A DNA stretch of 13,071 nt from Arcobacter sp. UBA7394 (GCA_002470185.1 DKNG01000067.1:1-13071); one strand, 5' to 3'; shown: positions 1 through 7,288, counted from the stretch's first letter. The notes: generated by a model from the letters alone, not told the origin. Made by a program: numbers and translations.

Positions 1-2025
1 ACTTTCCATACTAGCAGTTCCAAGAAGTTTGTGGGCTATATTTGCTCCACTTAAACCAAATCTAACACCACTTAATGTTGTAGAAAAGTTATTAGCAACA
101 AATTTAGCAATACCTTTTGCACTTGAACTATTTTGTTCTGCTCTTAAGTGTTTTGTTAATGAACCTGTATCAATTTTAACAGGACATGCTGTTGAACATA
201 AAGAACATGTAGCACAAGTCTCAATACCATCATATTGGTATAAGTCTTTGTATTCTTGAGCTTCATCAAACTCACCAGCTCTCTCTAACCTTGAGATTTC
301 TCTATTGATAACAATTCTTTGTCTAGGAGTTAAAGTAAGGTCATTTGATGGACATACGGGCTCACAGAATCCACACTCAATACATTTATCAACAATTTCA
401 TTTGTTGCAGGCATTGCTTTTAAATTTTTTAAATGAGCTTGGGCATCATCATTAATAATTACACCTGGGTTTAACAGACCTTTTGGATCAAATAAATCTT
501 TAATTCTCTCCATCATTGAATATGCAGTTTTACCCCACTCTACTTCAATAAATGCAGCCATGTTTCTACCAGTTCCATGTTCAGCTTTTAATGAACCTTG
601 ATATTTAACAGCTACAGAATTTACAACATCATTCATAAATTCATCATATCTTTTAACTTCACTTTCAATTGAGAAGTCTTGAGTAAATACAAAGTGGAAG
701 TTACCTTCTAGGGCATGACCAAAAATTAATGCTTCTGAATAATCATGTTTTTTAAATAGCTCTTGAAGCTCTAAAGTAGCTTCTGCCAGTACTTCAATAG
801 GATAAGCAACATCTTCAATAATAACAGTTGTTCCTACTTCTCTTACTGCTCCTACTGCTGGGAATAGACCTTTTCTGATCTTCCAGTATAAAGTATATTC
901 GCTCACGTCTTTTGTAAAGTAAATATCTCTTACAACAGAAAATTCTTCTAATAACTCTTCAAGCTCTAAAATTTGAGTATCTAAAGAGTCTTTATCTTTT
1001 GCTCTTGTTTCAACTAATAAAGCTGTTACATTTTTATCAAATGATTTAATAAAATCTGGCATTGCAGGATCATTTTCAATAGAAGCTAAACCTGCTCTAT
1101 CCATTAATTCAACTGCATCAACAGTAATTTTACCTGCTTCTTTTGCTAGTTTTAATTTTGTAACCGCATTACAGGCTTCTTTTACATCTTTGAAATACAT
1201 AAGTGCTGAAGCTTTATCTTTTAAATCTTCAACTGTGTAATATGTAATTTCTTCAATAAATGCTAGCGTTCCCTCTGAACCAATAATTAAGTGTTGTAAA
1301 ATATCAAATTCATCATCAAAATCAATTAATGAATTTAATGAGTAACCACATGTATTTTTGATTTTGAATTTTCGTTCAATTTTTGCTCTTAATTCTTCAT
1401 CATTTACTGTTTCACTAGCAATTTGTTTTAAGTCAGATAAAAAGTCTTTATGAGTAATTCTAAACTCTTTTTTACTCTCTTCGCAACCTGTATCAAGTTT
1501 TGTTCCGTCGCTGAAAATTAACTTCATTGACTTTAATGTTTTATATGAGTTTTGAGAAATACCACAACACATACCAGAGGCATTATTTGCAGCAATTCCA
1601 CCAATCATAGCAGCATTAATACTTGCAGGATCTGGACCAATTTTTTTCCCATAAGGGGCTAATAAGTTGTTTGTTTGAGCACCTGTTAGTGCTGGTTCTA
1701 ATGAAATCTCACTTTTATCATCTGAAATTCTAAAGTTAGAGAATTTTCTTGAAGTGATAATTAAAATTGAATCACTAATAGCTTGCCCTGAAAGTGAAGT
1801 TCCAGCAGCTCTAAAAGTAATACTTAATTCCATTTCATTTGCTAATTCAATAATAGTCTGAACTTCGCTAGCGTTATCAGTTTTGATAACTATCTTAGGA
1901 ATTAACCTATAAAAAGAGGCATCTGTTCCATACGCTAATGTATGTAACTTGTCTGTAAAAATATTCTCAGGAGATATTTTTGTACTAATTTGATCATGAA
2001 ATTTCTGATACTTAGCTTCTAACAT
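1..2025 (-). CDS. dld: FAD/Fe-S D-lactate dehydrogenase-type oxidoreductase, C-terminus beyond window
   Basis: Partial: 675 codons are open to the left edge, so the C-terminus is missing. Seen: an N-terminal FAD_binding_4 domain with the GPDP turn at residues 130-133 followed by an IGG-IAANNASG stretch; a FAD-oxidase C-terminal region containing the FGHALEGNFHF segment and an AEHGTGRN segment before residue 540; then two ferredoxin-type clusters, C548-x2-C551-x2-C554-x3-CP and C604-x2-C607-x2-C610-x3-CP. This order (GlcD-like flavin half, then 4Fe-4S and normally a CCG half) is that of the roughly 900-residue Dld-II D-lactate dehydrogenases, such as those reported in Shewanella and Campylobacter jejuni, which pass electrons from D-lactate to quinone. 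Start ATG at 2023-2025 has an AAAGGAT ribosome binding site just upstream. It lies downstream of a TRAP transporter on the same strand, consistent with use of an imported hydroxy acid. Substrate is inferred; D-2-hydroxyglutarate or glycolate relatives share the flavin fold. Confidence 0.85.
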   Translation of the reverse strand, partial: MLEAKYQKFHDQISTKISPENIFTDKLHTLAYGTDASFYRLIPKIVIKTDNASEVQTIIELANEMELSITFRAAGTSLSGQAISDSILIITSRKFSNFRISDDKSEISLEPALTGAQTNNLLAPYGKKIGPDPASINAAMIGGIAANNASGMCCGISQNSYKTLKSMKLIFSDGTKLDTGCEESKKEFRITHKDFLSDLKQIASETVNDEELRAKIERKFKIKNTCGYSLNSLIDFDDEFDILQHLIIGSEGTLAFIEEITYYTVEDLKDKASALMYFKDVKEACNAVTKLKLAKEAGKITVDAVELMDRAGLASIENDPAMPDFIKSFDKNVTALLVETRAKDKDSLDTQILELEELLEEFSVVRDIYFTKDVSEYTLYWKIRKGLFPAVGAVREVGTTVIIEDVAYPIEVLAEATLELQELFKKHDYSEALIFGHALEGNFHFVFTQDFSIESEVKRYDEFMNDVVNSVAVKYQGSLKAEHGTGRNMAAFIEVEWGKTAYSMMERIKDLFDPKGLLNPGVIINDDAQAHLKNLKAMPATNEIVDKCIECGFCEPVCPSNDLTLTPRQRIVINREISRLERAGEFDEAQEYKDLYQYDGIETCATCSLCSTACPVKIDTGSLTKHLRAEQNSSSAKGIAKFVANNFSTTLSGVRFGLSGANIAHKLLGTASMES

Positions 2026-2042
2026 TTGTAATCCTTTTGGTA

Positions 2043-2053
2043 ATTATATTATA
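2043..2053 (-). promoter_or_regulatory. Possible -10 boxes before the D-lactate dehydrogenase gene
   Basis: On the minus strand two overlapping TATAAT hexamers (2053-2048 and 2048-2043) follow a T-rich run. They lie 18-28 bases upstream of the ATG, so a transcript from them would have a very short leader. This AT-rich stretch could match by chance, and no -35 box or shared regulon element is seen here. The gene may instead be read through from upstream. Confidence 0.25.
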
Positions 2054-2076
2054 TATTTAAAAAAAAAGGATGTCCA

Positions 2077-2193
2077 CTATTCTAGTCTAGGTACTGTATA
2101 AATTCTTTGTTGAGGATCATAAATAAACGCAAACATTTTATCACTTGCTTTATATATGATATTTGAGATTAGTTTTTGTAAGTCTTTTTTCAT
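2077..2193 (-). CDS. Small 38-residue ORF between dctM and dld, unknown function
   Basis: ATG at 2191-2193 to TAG at 2077-2079, on the strand of its neighbours. It has a strong ribosome binding site: AGGAG seven bases upstream of the ATG. The peptide starts MKKDLQKLI, carries five Lys and two Arg against four acidic residues, holds a hydrophobic FAFIY patch at 21-25 and ends TVPRLE. No signal peptide, cysteine or metal motif is visible and I do not recognise a family. It sits just after the hairpin at 2213-2240 and 51 bases before dld. It could be a genuine small protein linked to the dehydrogenase or transporter, or a leader ORF affecting dld translation. The good ribosome binding site and the co-directional position are the only support. 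Confidence 0.5.
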   Translation of the reverse strand: MKKDLQKLISNIIYKASDKMFAFIYDPQQRIYTVPRLE

Positions 2194-2212
2194 AGGTTAA
2201 CTCCTATATAAA

Positions 2213-2240
2213 AAGTAAAAGAAGAGCTCTTCTTTTACTT
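2213..2240 (-). terminator. Terminator-like hairpin after dctM
   Basis: A perfect 14-bp inverted repeat (AAGTAAAAGAAGAG followed directly by its complement, 2213-2226 and 2227-2240) begins eight bases after the dctM stop codon. On the minus strand the stem runs into TTTTT, as in an intrinsic terminator. The stem is AT-rich, so it may be leaky and let some transcription continue into the small ORF and dld. The T run ends only a few bases before the AGGAG of the small ORF. Confidence 0.6.
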
Positions 2241-2247
2241 AATATTT

Positions 2248-3615
2248 CTATCCTGAAGCGCTTGGATTGATTCCGAAGAACTCTGGATAGAATGCTATTA
2301 ACATTAATACTACAATTTGAATTGCAATAAATGGAATAACACCTTTATAGATTTGGATTGTTCTAACAGTTGCTGGTACTACCCCTTTTAGGTAGAACAA
2401 CGAGAATCCAAACGGCGGCGTTAAGAACGATGTTTGTAAGTTCATTGCAATTAAAATTGCGAACCATACAGGGTTAATATCTAAGTTTGCTGCAATTGGT
2501 ACTAAGATAGGAACGATAATATATGAAATCTCAACGAAGTCAATAAAGAATCCTAAAACTAAAATTGCTAACATTGTGAAGATAATGAATCCCCATTTCT
2601 CATCACCAGGTAAACTCATCATAAAGTGTTCAACTAACTCTTCTCCACCAGTATAAGTAAATACCATTGAGAATGCAGTCGCACCAATTAAGATACCAAA
2701 TACCATAGATGTAATTTTTACAGATTCTAATGCTGCATCTTTAACCATTCCAATATTGAATGATTTGTAAAGAATTGCTAATCCAATTGCACCTAAACAA
2801 CCAACTGCTGAAGATTCAGTAGGAGTTGCAACACCTGCAAAAATAGAACCTAATACTAATAAAATTAGTGTTAATGATGGAATAATATCAATTAAAGCTC
2901 TTACTACTTGTTTCCCTTTTGAACCTCTTGAAGGATCAGCTGGAATTGCAGGAGCCATATCTTTATTTAAATACGAAACAATAACAATATATAAAATATA
3001 TGCACCAACTAGTGCTAAACCTGGCCAGATTGCGGCTTTGAATAAGTCACCTACTGGAACTTGGAAAACATCACCTAAGATAATTAAAACAATCGAAGGA
3101 GGAATAATTTGACCTAATGTTCCAGAAGCACAGATTGTACCTGTTGCTAATTGTGTATTGTATTTATACTTCATCATTACTGGAAGTGAAATAACACCCA
3201 TTGCAACAACAGAAGCACCAACAACACCAGTTGAAGCTGCTAATAATGAACCTACAAGTACAGTTGAAATTGCAACTCCACCTCTAATTTCACCAAATAA
3301 GAATCCCATTGATTCTAATAATCTCTCAGCTAAACCTGTTTTTTGTAAAACAATACCCATAAAAATGAACATTGGAACTGCCATAAGAATTGTATTTTGC
3401 ATAATTGACATGATTCTAAAAGGCATGAAGTCAAACATTGCAATACCTTCATCAATACCTTCTAATAATGCAACTTCTATACCATCGTCAAAACCAATTT
3501 CAACAATTCCTGCTATAAGACCGAATAATACTGATACTGCTGCGAATGTAAATGCTACGGGAAAACCAAAAAGTAGCATAATAAGCGCAGTAAAGAACAT
3601 AACTATACCAATCAT
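2248..3615 (-). CDS. dctM: TRAP transporter large permease subunit (DctM/TakM type)
   Basis: 455 residues, strongly hydrophobic throughout, with many predicted membrane segments. It is the ion-coupled channel subunit of a tripartite TRAP importer in the inner membrane. Family features seen: N-terminal FGFPVAFTFA segment, MAVPMFIFMGIVLQKTGLAERLL at about 78-100 (family GxPLFxxMG region), ASGTLGQIIPPSIVLIILGD at about 163-182 (the conserved G-IPPS signature), GVATPTESSAVG in the middle, and a C-terminal LQTSFLTPPFGFSLFYLKG segment. A loop rich in acidic residues at about 39-60 makes it longer than the common 425-residue DctM and typical of the FcbT3/TakM subgroup. ATG at 3613-3615 overlaps the dctQ stop codon (ATGA), implying translational coupling; AAGGAG lies seven bases upstream inside dctQ. 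Confidence 0.93.
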   Translation of the reverse strand: MIGIVMFFTALIMLLFGFPVAFTFAAVSVLFGLIAGIVEIGFDDGIEVALLEGIDEGIAMFDFMPFRIMSIMQNTILMAVPMFIFMGIVLQKTGLAERLLESMGFLFGEIRGGVAISTVLVGSLLAASTGVVGASVVAMGVISLPVMMKYKYNTQLATGTICASGTLGQIIPPSIVLIILGDVFQVPVGDLFKAAIWPGLALVGAYILYIVIVSYLNKDMAPAIPADPSRGSKGKQVVRALIDIIPSLTLILLVLGSIFAGVATPTESSAVGCLGAIGLAILYKSFNIGMVKDAALESVKITSMVFGILIGATAFSMVFTYTGGEELVEHFMMSLPGDEKWGFIIFTMLAILVLGFFIDFVEISYIIVPILVPIAANLDINPVWFAILIAMNLQTSFLTPPFGFSLFYLKGVVPATVRTIQIYKGVIPFIAIQIVVLMLIAFYPEFFGINPSASG

Positions 3616-4208
3616 TTGTTTTCTCCTTCTTCAATATTGTGTTTGTGATCTGCAATATCTTTTCTTAAATGCTCGATCTCGTGATCTATATCATTTCCAC
3701 CATAAGAGTGTAAACCTTTATATACATTTAGGTTCTTAATAAAGAAACCAATTGATGTAATAATTAGTAAGAAAAATGATAATGGAATTAATGATTTAAC
3801 TAACCATCTATTTGTTAATCCACCTGGATCACCACTTTGTTCACCTGATTCGAATGCTTCAATAACATAATCAATTGAACCTGTACCAATTAATAAAGCA
3901 ATTGGTAAAATAAATGTAACAACACCTACCATATTAATTATGGCTTTTTTCTTATCAGTTAATCTATCATAGATTAAGTCAACTCTTACGTGTCCGTCTT
4001 CTTTAAGTGTATATGCTATACCTAAAAGAATAATTACAGAGAATAGATGCCATTCCATCTCTTGCATTGCAATACTTCCTGATCTAAAGAAGTATCTCAT
4101 GACAACATCGTAAAAAACATTTAAAATCATAAGTACCATTGTAAAGGCAGTAATGTATCCTATGATATCGGCGAATCTATCGAAACCCTTTTCTAGTTTT
4201 AACAACAT
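3612..4208 (-). CDS. dctQ: TRAP transporter small permease subunit (DctQ/TakQ type)
   Basis: 198 residues with four predicted membrane helices. Family signatures seen: NVFYDVVMRYFF followed by QEMEWHLFS at about residues 29-54, the LLGIAYTLKEDGHVRVD segment after it, and GDPGGLTNRWLVKSLIPLSF before the last helix, which is close to canonical for DctQ. The C-terminus carries a charged, probably helical tail (HEIEHLRKDIADHKHN) that is not part of the membrane core. It scaffolds the large subunit and docks the periplasmic binding protein. Start ATG at 4206-4208 has AAAGGAT six bases upstream. The 135-base gap to dctP contains a strong hairpin; the overlap with dctM shows the two membrane subunits are co-translated. 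Confidence 0.92.
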   Translation of the reverse strand: MLLKLEKGFDRFADIIGYITAFTMVLMILNVFYDVVMRYFFRSGSIAMQEMEWHLFSVIILLGIAYTLKEDGHVRVDLIYDRLTDKKKAIINMVGVVTFILPIALLIGTGSIDYVIEAFESGEQSGDPGGLTNRWLVKSLIPLSFFLLIITSIGFFIKNLNVYKGLHSYGGNDIDHEIEHLRKDIADHKHNIEEGENK

Positions 4209-4273
4209 GAAAATCCTTTTGAAATTATGAATAAGTCAAATAAACATAGAGTCATTTTATATTTACTAAACCT

Positions 4274-4279
4274 ATTATA
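4274..4279 (-). promoter_or_regulatory. Possible internal -10 box before dctQ
   Basis: A perfect TATAAT on the minus strand, preceded by AG and 65 bases upstream of the dctQ ATG. No convincing -35 box and no copy of the regulon repeat element are seen. It may give extra dctQM transcription after the hairpin at 4295-4321, but a chance match is quite possible in such AT-rich DNA. Confidence 0.3.
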
Positions 4280-4294
4280 CTATGAGTATGAGTT

Positions 4295-4321
4295 TCTAAC
4301 TCCCAAGATGTGGGAGTTAGA
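4295..4321 (-). terminator. Intercistronic hairpin between dctP and dctQ
   Basis: An 11-bp perfect stem (4295-4305 with 4311-4321, core CTAACTCCC and GGGAGTTAG) with a 5-base loop, starting 23 bases after the dctP stop codon. No T run follows on the minus strand, so it is less a full terminator than an RNA-stabilising or attenuating stem. Such stems after binding-protein genes are a known way to keep the binding protein in excess over the membrane subunits; that role here is inference. Confidence 0.6.
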
Positions 4322-4343
4322 GTTTACTTATTAGAATTATATC

Positions 4344-5414
4344 TTATAAGTTATCTTTTAAGTATAAGTAGTCAGACATTTTAGTCCACTCTCTAGCTTT
4401 CTTTTGGTAAGCCGCTTGAGAATCTAAAATCTCTTTTAATAATGGTTGACCTTTTGTTTTTTCAACTAATAACTCTGCATTAGCTTTTTTCATAGCGTCC
4501 ATTACTGGTTTTGGGAAAGTTTTGATCTTGATATTTGGGTAATCAGTTTCAATTTTCGACCAAGCGTTAGCACTCATATGGTAATTTTGAATATACATAT
4601 CATATGCAGATACTCTCATAGCTGTAACTAAGATTTTTTGTAAATCTTTAGGTAATTTTTTGTATTTTCTTTCGTTAACTAAGAATTGTAACTCTGTACC
4701 TGGTTCGTGCCATCCAGTATAGTAGTATGGTGCAATTTTATTGAATCCCATTTTGATGTCCATTCCAGGTCCAACCCATTCAAGTGCATCAATAGTACCT
4801 CTCTCAAGTGATGTATATAATTCACCAGATGCGATATTAGTAACTGTTAATCCTAATGAAGCCATAACTTCACCAGCAAATCCAGGAATTCTCATTTTAA
4901 GACCTTTTAAATCATCAACAGTCTTAATTTCTTTTCTGAACCATCCACCCATTTGATTTCCAGTGTTTCCACCAGGGAATGATAATACTTTATGTTTCTT
5001 GTAAGCTTTTTTCATTAAGTCCATACCACCACCGTAGTAGAACCATGCGTATTGCTCAGGAGCTGTCATACCAAATGGCATAGTTGTAAATGGTAAAGTA
5101 TTAATGTCTTTACCTTTCCAGTAATATGATGCAGAGTGACCCATATCATATTGACCACCTTTAACCATATCTAAAATACCAAGTGCAGCTTTATGTTTGT
5201 TTGAAGCATCAACTCTGATTTTTAATCTTCCATCAGACATCTCTTCTACCATTTTAGCCATATTTCTTGGCGCATCAATAAATGGTGTTAGAGTTGAACC
5301 CCATGTAGTAGCAAGTTTCCATTTATAAACTTTATCTTTTGCCATTGCTGAAGTAGCTAATCCAGCAACAAGTGCAGAAGTTACAAGTAACTTTGTAGTT
5401 GTTTTTAACATCAT
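4344..5414 (-). CDS. dctP: TRAP transporter periplasmic binding protein (TakP/lactate-binding type)
   Basis: 356 residues from the chosen start. It captures the substrate in the periplasm and delivers it to DctQM. Seen: a Sec signal peptide (MLKTTTKLLVTSALVAGLAT then SAMA before KD, cleavage near residue 25); mature start YKWKLATTWG; the conserved ligand-carboxylate arginine in KMRIPG (R175); and DALEWVGPG with E202 and W203, the motif of the TakP/FcbT1 branch whose studied members bind pyruvate-like 2-oxo acids or lactate with a metal ion. Three consecutive ATG codons (5415-5417, 5412-5414, 5409-5411) follow AAAGGAG at 5421-5427; the second and third have good spacing (6 and 9 bases), the first only 3. 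A longer frame to 5486 is unlikely because the proposed -10 box (5444-5449) lies inside it. Lactate is the best guess for substrate because of the nearby dehydrogenase. Confidence 0.92.
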   Translation of the reverse strand: MMLKTTTKLLVTSALVAGLATSAMAKDKVYKWKLATTWGSTLTPFIDAPRNMAKMVEEMSDGRLKIRVDASNKHKAALGILDMVKGGQYDMGHSASYYWKGKDINTLPFTTMPFGMTAPEQYAWFYYGGGMDLMKKAYKKHKVLSFPGGNTGNQMGGWFRKEIKTVDDLKGLKMRIPGFAGEVMASLGLTVTNIASGELYTSLERGTIDALEWVGPGMDIKMGFNKIAPYYYTGWHEPGTELQFLVNERKYKKLPKDLQKILVTAMRVSAYDMYIQNYHMSANAWSKIETDYPNIKIKTFPKPVMDAMKKANAELLVEKTKGQPLLKEILDSQAAYQKKAREWTKMSDYLYLKDNL

Positions 5415-5443
5415 CATTCTCTCCTTTGATTTGTTATATTTCA

Positions 5444-5476
5444 ATTCTAACGACAAGAAATGATAATGATATGATA
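5444..5476 (-). promoter_or_regulatory. dctP promoter with tandem TATCAT repeats
   Basis: On the minus strand: TATCAT (5476-5471), five bases, TATCAT (5465-5460), ten bases, then TAGAAT (5449-5444) as -10 box. Predicted start of transcription is near 5437, giving a leader of about 23 bases that contains AAAGGAG. The repeats start 11 bp apart and occupy the -35 region. The same arrangement precedes four other genes here. Repeat identity is seen; activation by a response regulator is inferred. Confidence 0.55.
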
Positions 5477-5488
5477 TTTTTATCATAT
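5469..5488. repeat. Perfect 8-bp inverted repeat in the divergent promoter region
   Basis: ATATGATA, four T, TATCATAT: a perfect palindrome with a 4-base spacer, lying between the divergent dctP and NDH-like genes. It overlaps the upstream TATCAT hexamer of the dctP promoter. It could be an operator for a dimeric regulator or just a by-product of repeated TATCAT half sites in both orientations. Confidence 0.4.
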
Positions 5489-5525
5489 AAATACATAATA
5501 TTCTATATTAATATTATTGGTTACA

Positions 5526-5558
5526 TGACATCTTTTTATCATTATTTATAAGTACTAT
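5526..5558 (+). promoter_or_regulatory. Promoter of the NDH-like gene with tandem TGACAT/TATCAT repeats
   Basis: TGACAT (5526-5531), five bases, TATCAT (5537-5542), ten bases, then TACTAT (5553-5558) as -10 box. Predicted transcription start is near 5565, 18 bases before the chosen ATG. Spacing of both repeats and -10 box equals that at the other four promoters. The -10 assignment is less sure than at the other plus-strand sites because an overlapping TATAAG is also present. Confidence 0.5.
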
Positions 5559-5582
5559 TTGATAAATATAAGAAGGTTAAAT

Positions 5583-6758
5583 ATGAAAAGAGTTATTATT
5601 ATAGGTGCTAGTTACGCAGGCCTTTATGCCTTAAAAGAATTATCTAAGAACAAGAATATAGAAATTTTATTGTTTGATAAAAAAGATTATCATTATATAC
5701 AAGTTGAGTCTTATGGCTTCGTAGCTACGAAATATAGTATTTCTGATGTAACAATAAATATTAATAAATATATAGATGATTTAAATTCAGATATAAAATT
5801 TTACCAAGAAGAAATTATATCATTTGATGCTGGGATAAAAGAAGTTGTTTCTTCTAATAATATAAGTTATTCATATGATGAATTAATCATTGCTACAGGA
5901 TCTTTAACTAACTTTCCTCCTCAAGTTCCAAATATTCAAAAATATTCAAAAGGAATTAAAACACTTCAAAAAGCTTGTATGGTTAATCAATCTTTTGATT
6001 CTATTATTAATAGTTCTGTTTTGAAAGAGAAGAATAAAAATAATATGCCTTACAACATTGTAATTGGAGGAGCAGGACTCTCTGGTGTTGAAGTAGCAGC
6101 AGAAATGGCAGCACTTTTAAAAGAGAAATACTCTTTTTTAAATAATGACTCTTCTAATATAAATGTATTTATTGTTGATGGGATGAAAACAGTTCTCCCT
6201 AATATGGATGAAAGATTGATTACTGCTTGTGAAAAAAGATTAGATAATTTAAATATTCAAACTTATCTAGGATCTTTTATTAATGATGTAGATGAAAAAT
6301 CAATTTACTTAAATAATGGAACAGTTATAGATTATGATTCTTTTATTTTTACTGGTGGAATTAAAGCAGTTACTATTAATTCAAATAAAGAGTATGAGCT
6401 TAATAAACTAAATCAATATGTTGTAAATGAATATTTACAATTAAAAGGTGAAAAGAATATTTTTGTAATTGGTGATGCTGCTGAAGTAATTTATGAGAAT
6501 AAATATGTTGCGCCAACAGCACAACTTGCAATCCAAGCAGGAATATATGTTGCTAAGTTTATAAAAAATGATTTATCGTATAAATATAATGAAGCCTTTA
6601 TTCCTAAATCAAATGGTGTACTAATATCATTAGGTGGATCTTATGCAATTGGATTAGTCTTTAATAAACTATTTATCAAAGGTTATATGGCTCATAAATT
6701 AAAACATTTTGTTACTTACATGCATAAGTCAAAATTTAAAAAAATTAGAGCAAGCTAA
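5583..6758 (+). CDS. NDH-2-like FAD-dependent NAD(P)H:quinone oxidoreductase
   Basis: 391 residues, a two-dinucleotide-fold flavoprotein of the pyridine nucleotide-disulfide oxidoreductase class, likely at the inner face of the membrane. Seen: N-terminal FAD fold with GASYAG at 8-13 (second glycine of GxGxxG replaced by Ser); DELIIATGS; NAD(P)-binding GAGLSG at 163-168 followed by EVAAEMA; the FAD-closing NIFVIGDAAE with D298; and AQLAIQ at 313-318, matching the AQxAxQ quinone-site motif of type II NADH dehydrogenases. The C-terminal segment is rich in Lys and aromatic residues, fitting a membrane-surface amphipathic helix. Start ATG 5583 has AAGG six bases upstream; an in-frame TTG at 5559 falls before the predicted transcript start. 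Probable role: passing electrons from NADH to menaquinone without proton pumping. Sulfide:quinone reductase is less likely, as the paired redox cysteines are not apparent. Confidence 0.8.
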   Translation: MKRVIIIGASYAGLYALKELSKNKNIEILLFDKKDYHYIQVESYGFVATKYSISDVTININKYIDDLNSDIKFYQEEIISFDAGIKEVVSSNNISYSYDELIIATGSLTNFPPQVPNIQKYSKGIKTLQKACMVNQSFDSIINSSVLKEKNKNNMPYNIVIGGAGLSGVEVAAEMAALLKEKYSFLNNDSSNINVFIVDGMKTVLPNMDERLITACEKRLDNLNIQTYLGSFINDVDEKSIYLNNGTVIDYDSFIFTGGIKAVTINSNKEYELNKLNQYVVNEYLQLKGEKNIFVIGDAAEVIYENKYVAPTAQLAIQAGIYVAKFIKNDLSYKYNEAFIPKSNGVLISLGGSYAIGLVFNKLFIKGYMAHKLKHFVTYMHKSKFKKIRAS

Positions 6759-6766
6759 GTTTTTCT

Positions 6767-6799
6767 TGCCATGATTTTGTCATCTTATACATATATACT
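6767..6799 (+). promoter_or_regulatory. maoC promoter with tandem TGCCAT/TGTCAT repeats
   Basis: TGCCAT (6767-6772), five bases, TGTCAT (6778-6783), ten bases, then TATACT (6794-6799) as -10 box. Transcription would start near 6806, about 23 bases before the ATG. It begins nine bases after the stop codon of the preceding gene, so maoC has its own promoter although the two genes are only 70 bases apart. Confidence 0.6.
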
Positions 6800-6828
6800 A
6801 ATTTAAATAAAAAATTGGAGAAAAGAAA

Positions 6829-7263
6829 ATGTCTAAATTAATTGCCTTTGATACACTATTGTTAGAAGATATAAAAAGAGGAATGGAAGTTAGTTATACT
6901 CAAACTATAACAGACTGCGATATAAAAACTTTTGCGGGTCTTTCAGGAGATCATAACCCTGTTCATATTAGTGATGAATATGCAAAGAATACTAGATGGG
7001 AAAGAAGAATTGCCCATGGATTAATATCTGTATCTTTCTTTTCTGGTTTAATGGGTACAAAACTTCCTGGTATTGGTTGTGTTTGGGTTTCTCAAACTAT
7101 AAAATTTTTAAAGCCTGTATATATTGGTGATACAGTTACTGCAAAATTAATAGTAACTGATATTGATATTGAAAGAAGAAGAGTCTTTTTACAATCTATT
7201 TGTATAGTAAAAGGTGAAATTGTTATTGATGGTGAATCAGAAGCCTTTGTTCCAAAACAGTAA
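6829..7263 (+). CDS. MaoC-like (R)-specific enoyl-CoA hydratase
   Basis: 144 residues, a single hotdog domain, soluble and probably dimeric. The hydratase-2 motif is complete: FAGLSGDHNPVH at 35-46, with the catalytic pair D41 and H46 equivalent to Asp31/His36 of PhaJ. AHGLISVSFFSGLMG at about 63-77 and the later FLKPVYIGDTV segment are also typical of the PhaJ family. It would hydrate a 2-enoyl-CoA to an (R)-3-hydroxyacyl-CoA (or the reverse), next in line after the acyl-CoA dehydrogenase encoded downstream. GGAG lies eight bases upstream of the ATG. Own promoter upstream and terminator downstream make it monocistronic. The acyl chain used cannot be read from the sequence; a short chain is inferred from the neighbours. 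Confidence 0.85.
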   Translation: MSKLIAFDTLLLEDIKRGMEVSYTQTITDCDIKTFAGLSGDHNPVHISDEYAKNTRWERRIAHGLISVSFFSGLMGTKLPGIGCVWVSQTIKFLKPVYIGDTVTAKLIVTDIDIERRRVFLQSICIVKGEIVIDGESEAFVPKQ

Positions 7264-7288
7264 AACATAATTTATTATCTCTTTATAA

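Noticed and set aside
29..259. 76-codon plus-strand frame at the left edge
   Set aside because: It is antisense to the D-lactate dehydrogenase gene where its ferredoxin-type cysteines are encoded.
3158..3739. 193-codon open frame on the plus strand across dctM and dctQ
   Set aside because: It lies wholly antisense to two well supported TRAP genes, has low-complexity Ile/Pro/Ser/Thr-rich composition typical of a shadow frame, and no ribosome binding site.
5462..5480. Fur-box-like GATAATGATA sequence
   Set aside because: Only the first ten bases fit the Fur consensus, the second half does not, and no iron-related gene is adjacent. The match is explained by overlapping TATCAT hexamers.
5415..5486. 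Longer N-terminus for the TRAP binding protein starting at 5486
   Set aside because: It would place 24 polar residues before a textbook signal peptide and would start upstream of the proposed -10 box; AAAGGAG lies directly before the ATG cluster.
5559..5582. TTG start for the NDH-like gene
   Set aside because: No ribosome binding site, and it lies before the predicted transcript start; ATG 5583 has AAGG at good spacing and gives the canonical FAD fold start.
6749..6770. Hairpin GCAAG/CTTGC at the end of the NDH-like gene as a terminator
   Set aside because: Only five base pairs, overlaps the stop codon, and the T run is in the loop rather than after the stem.
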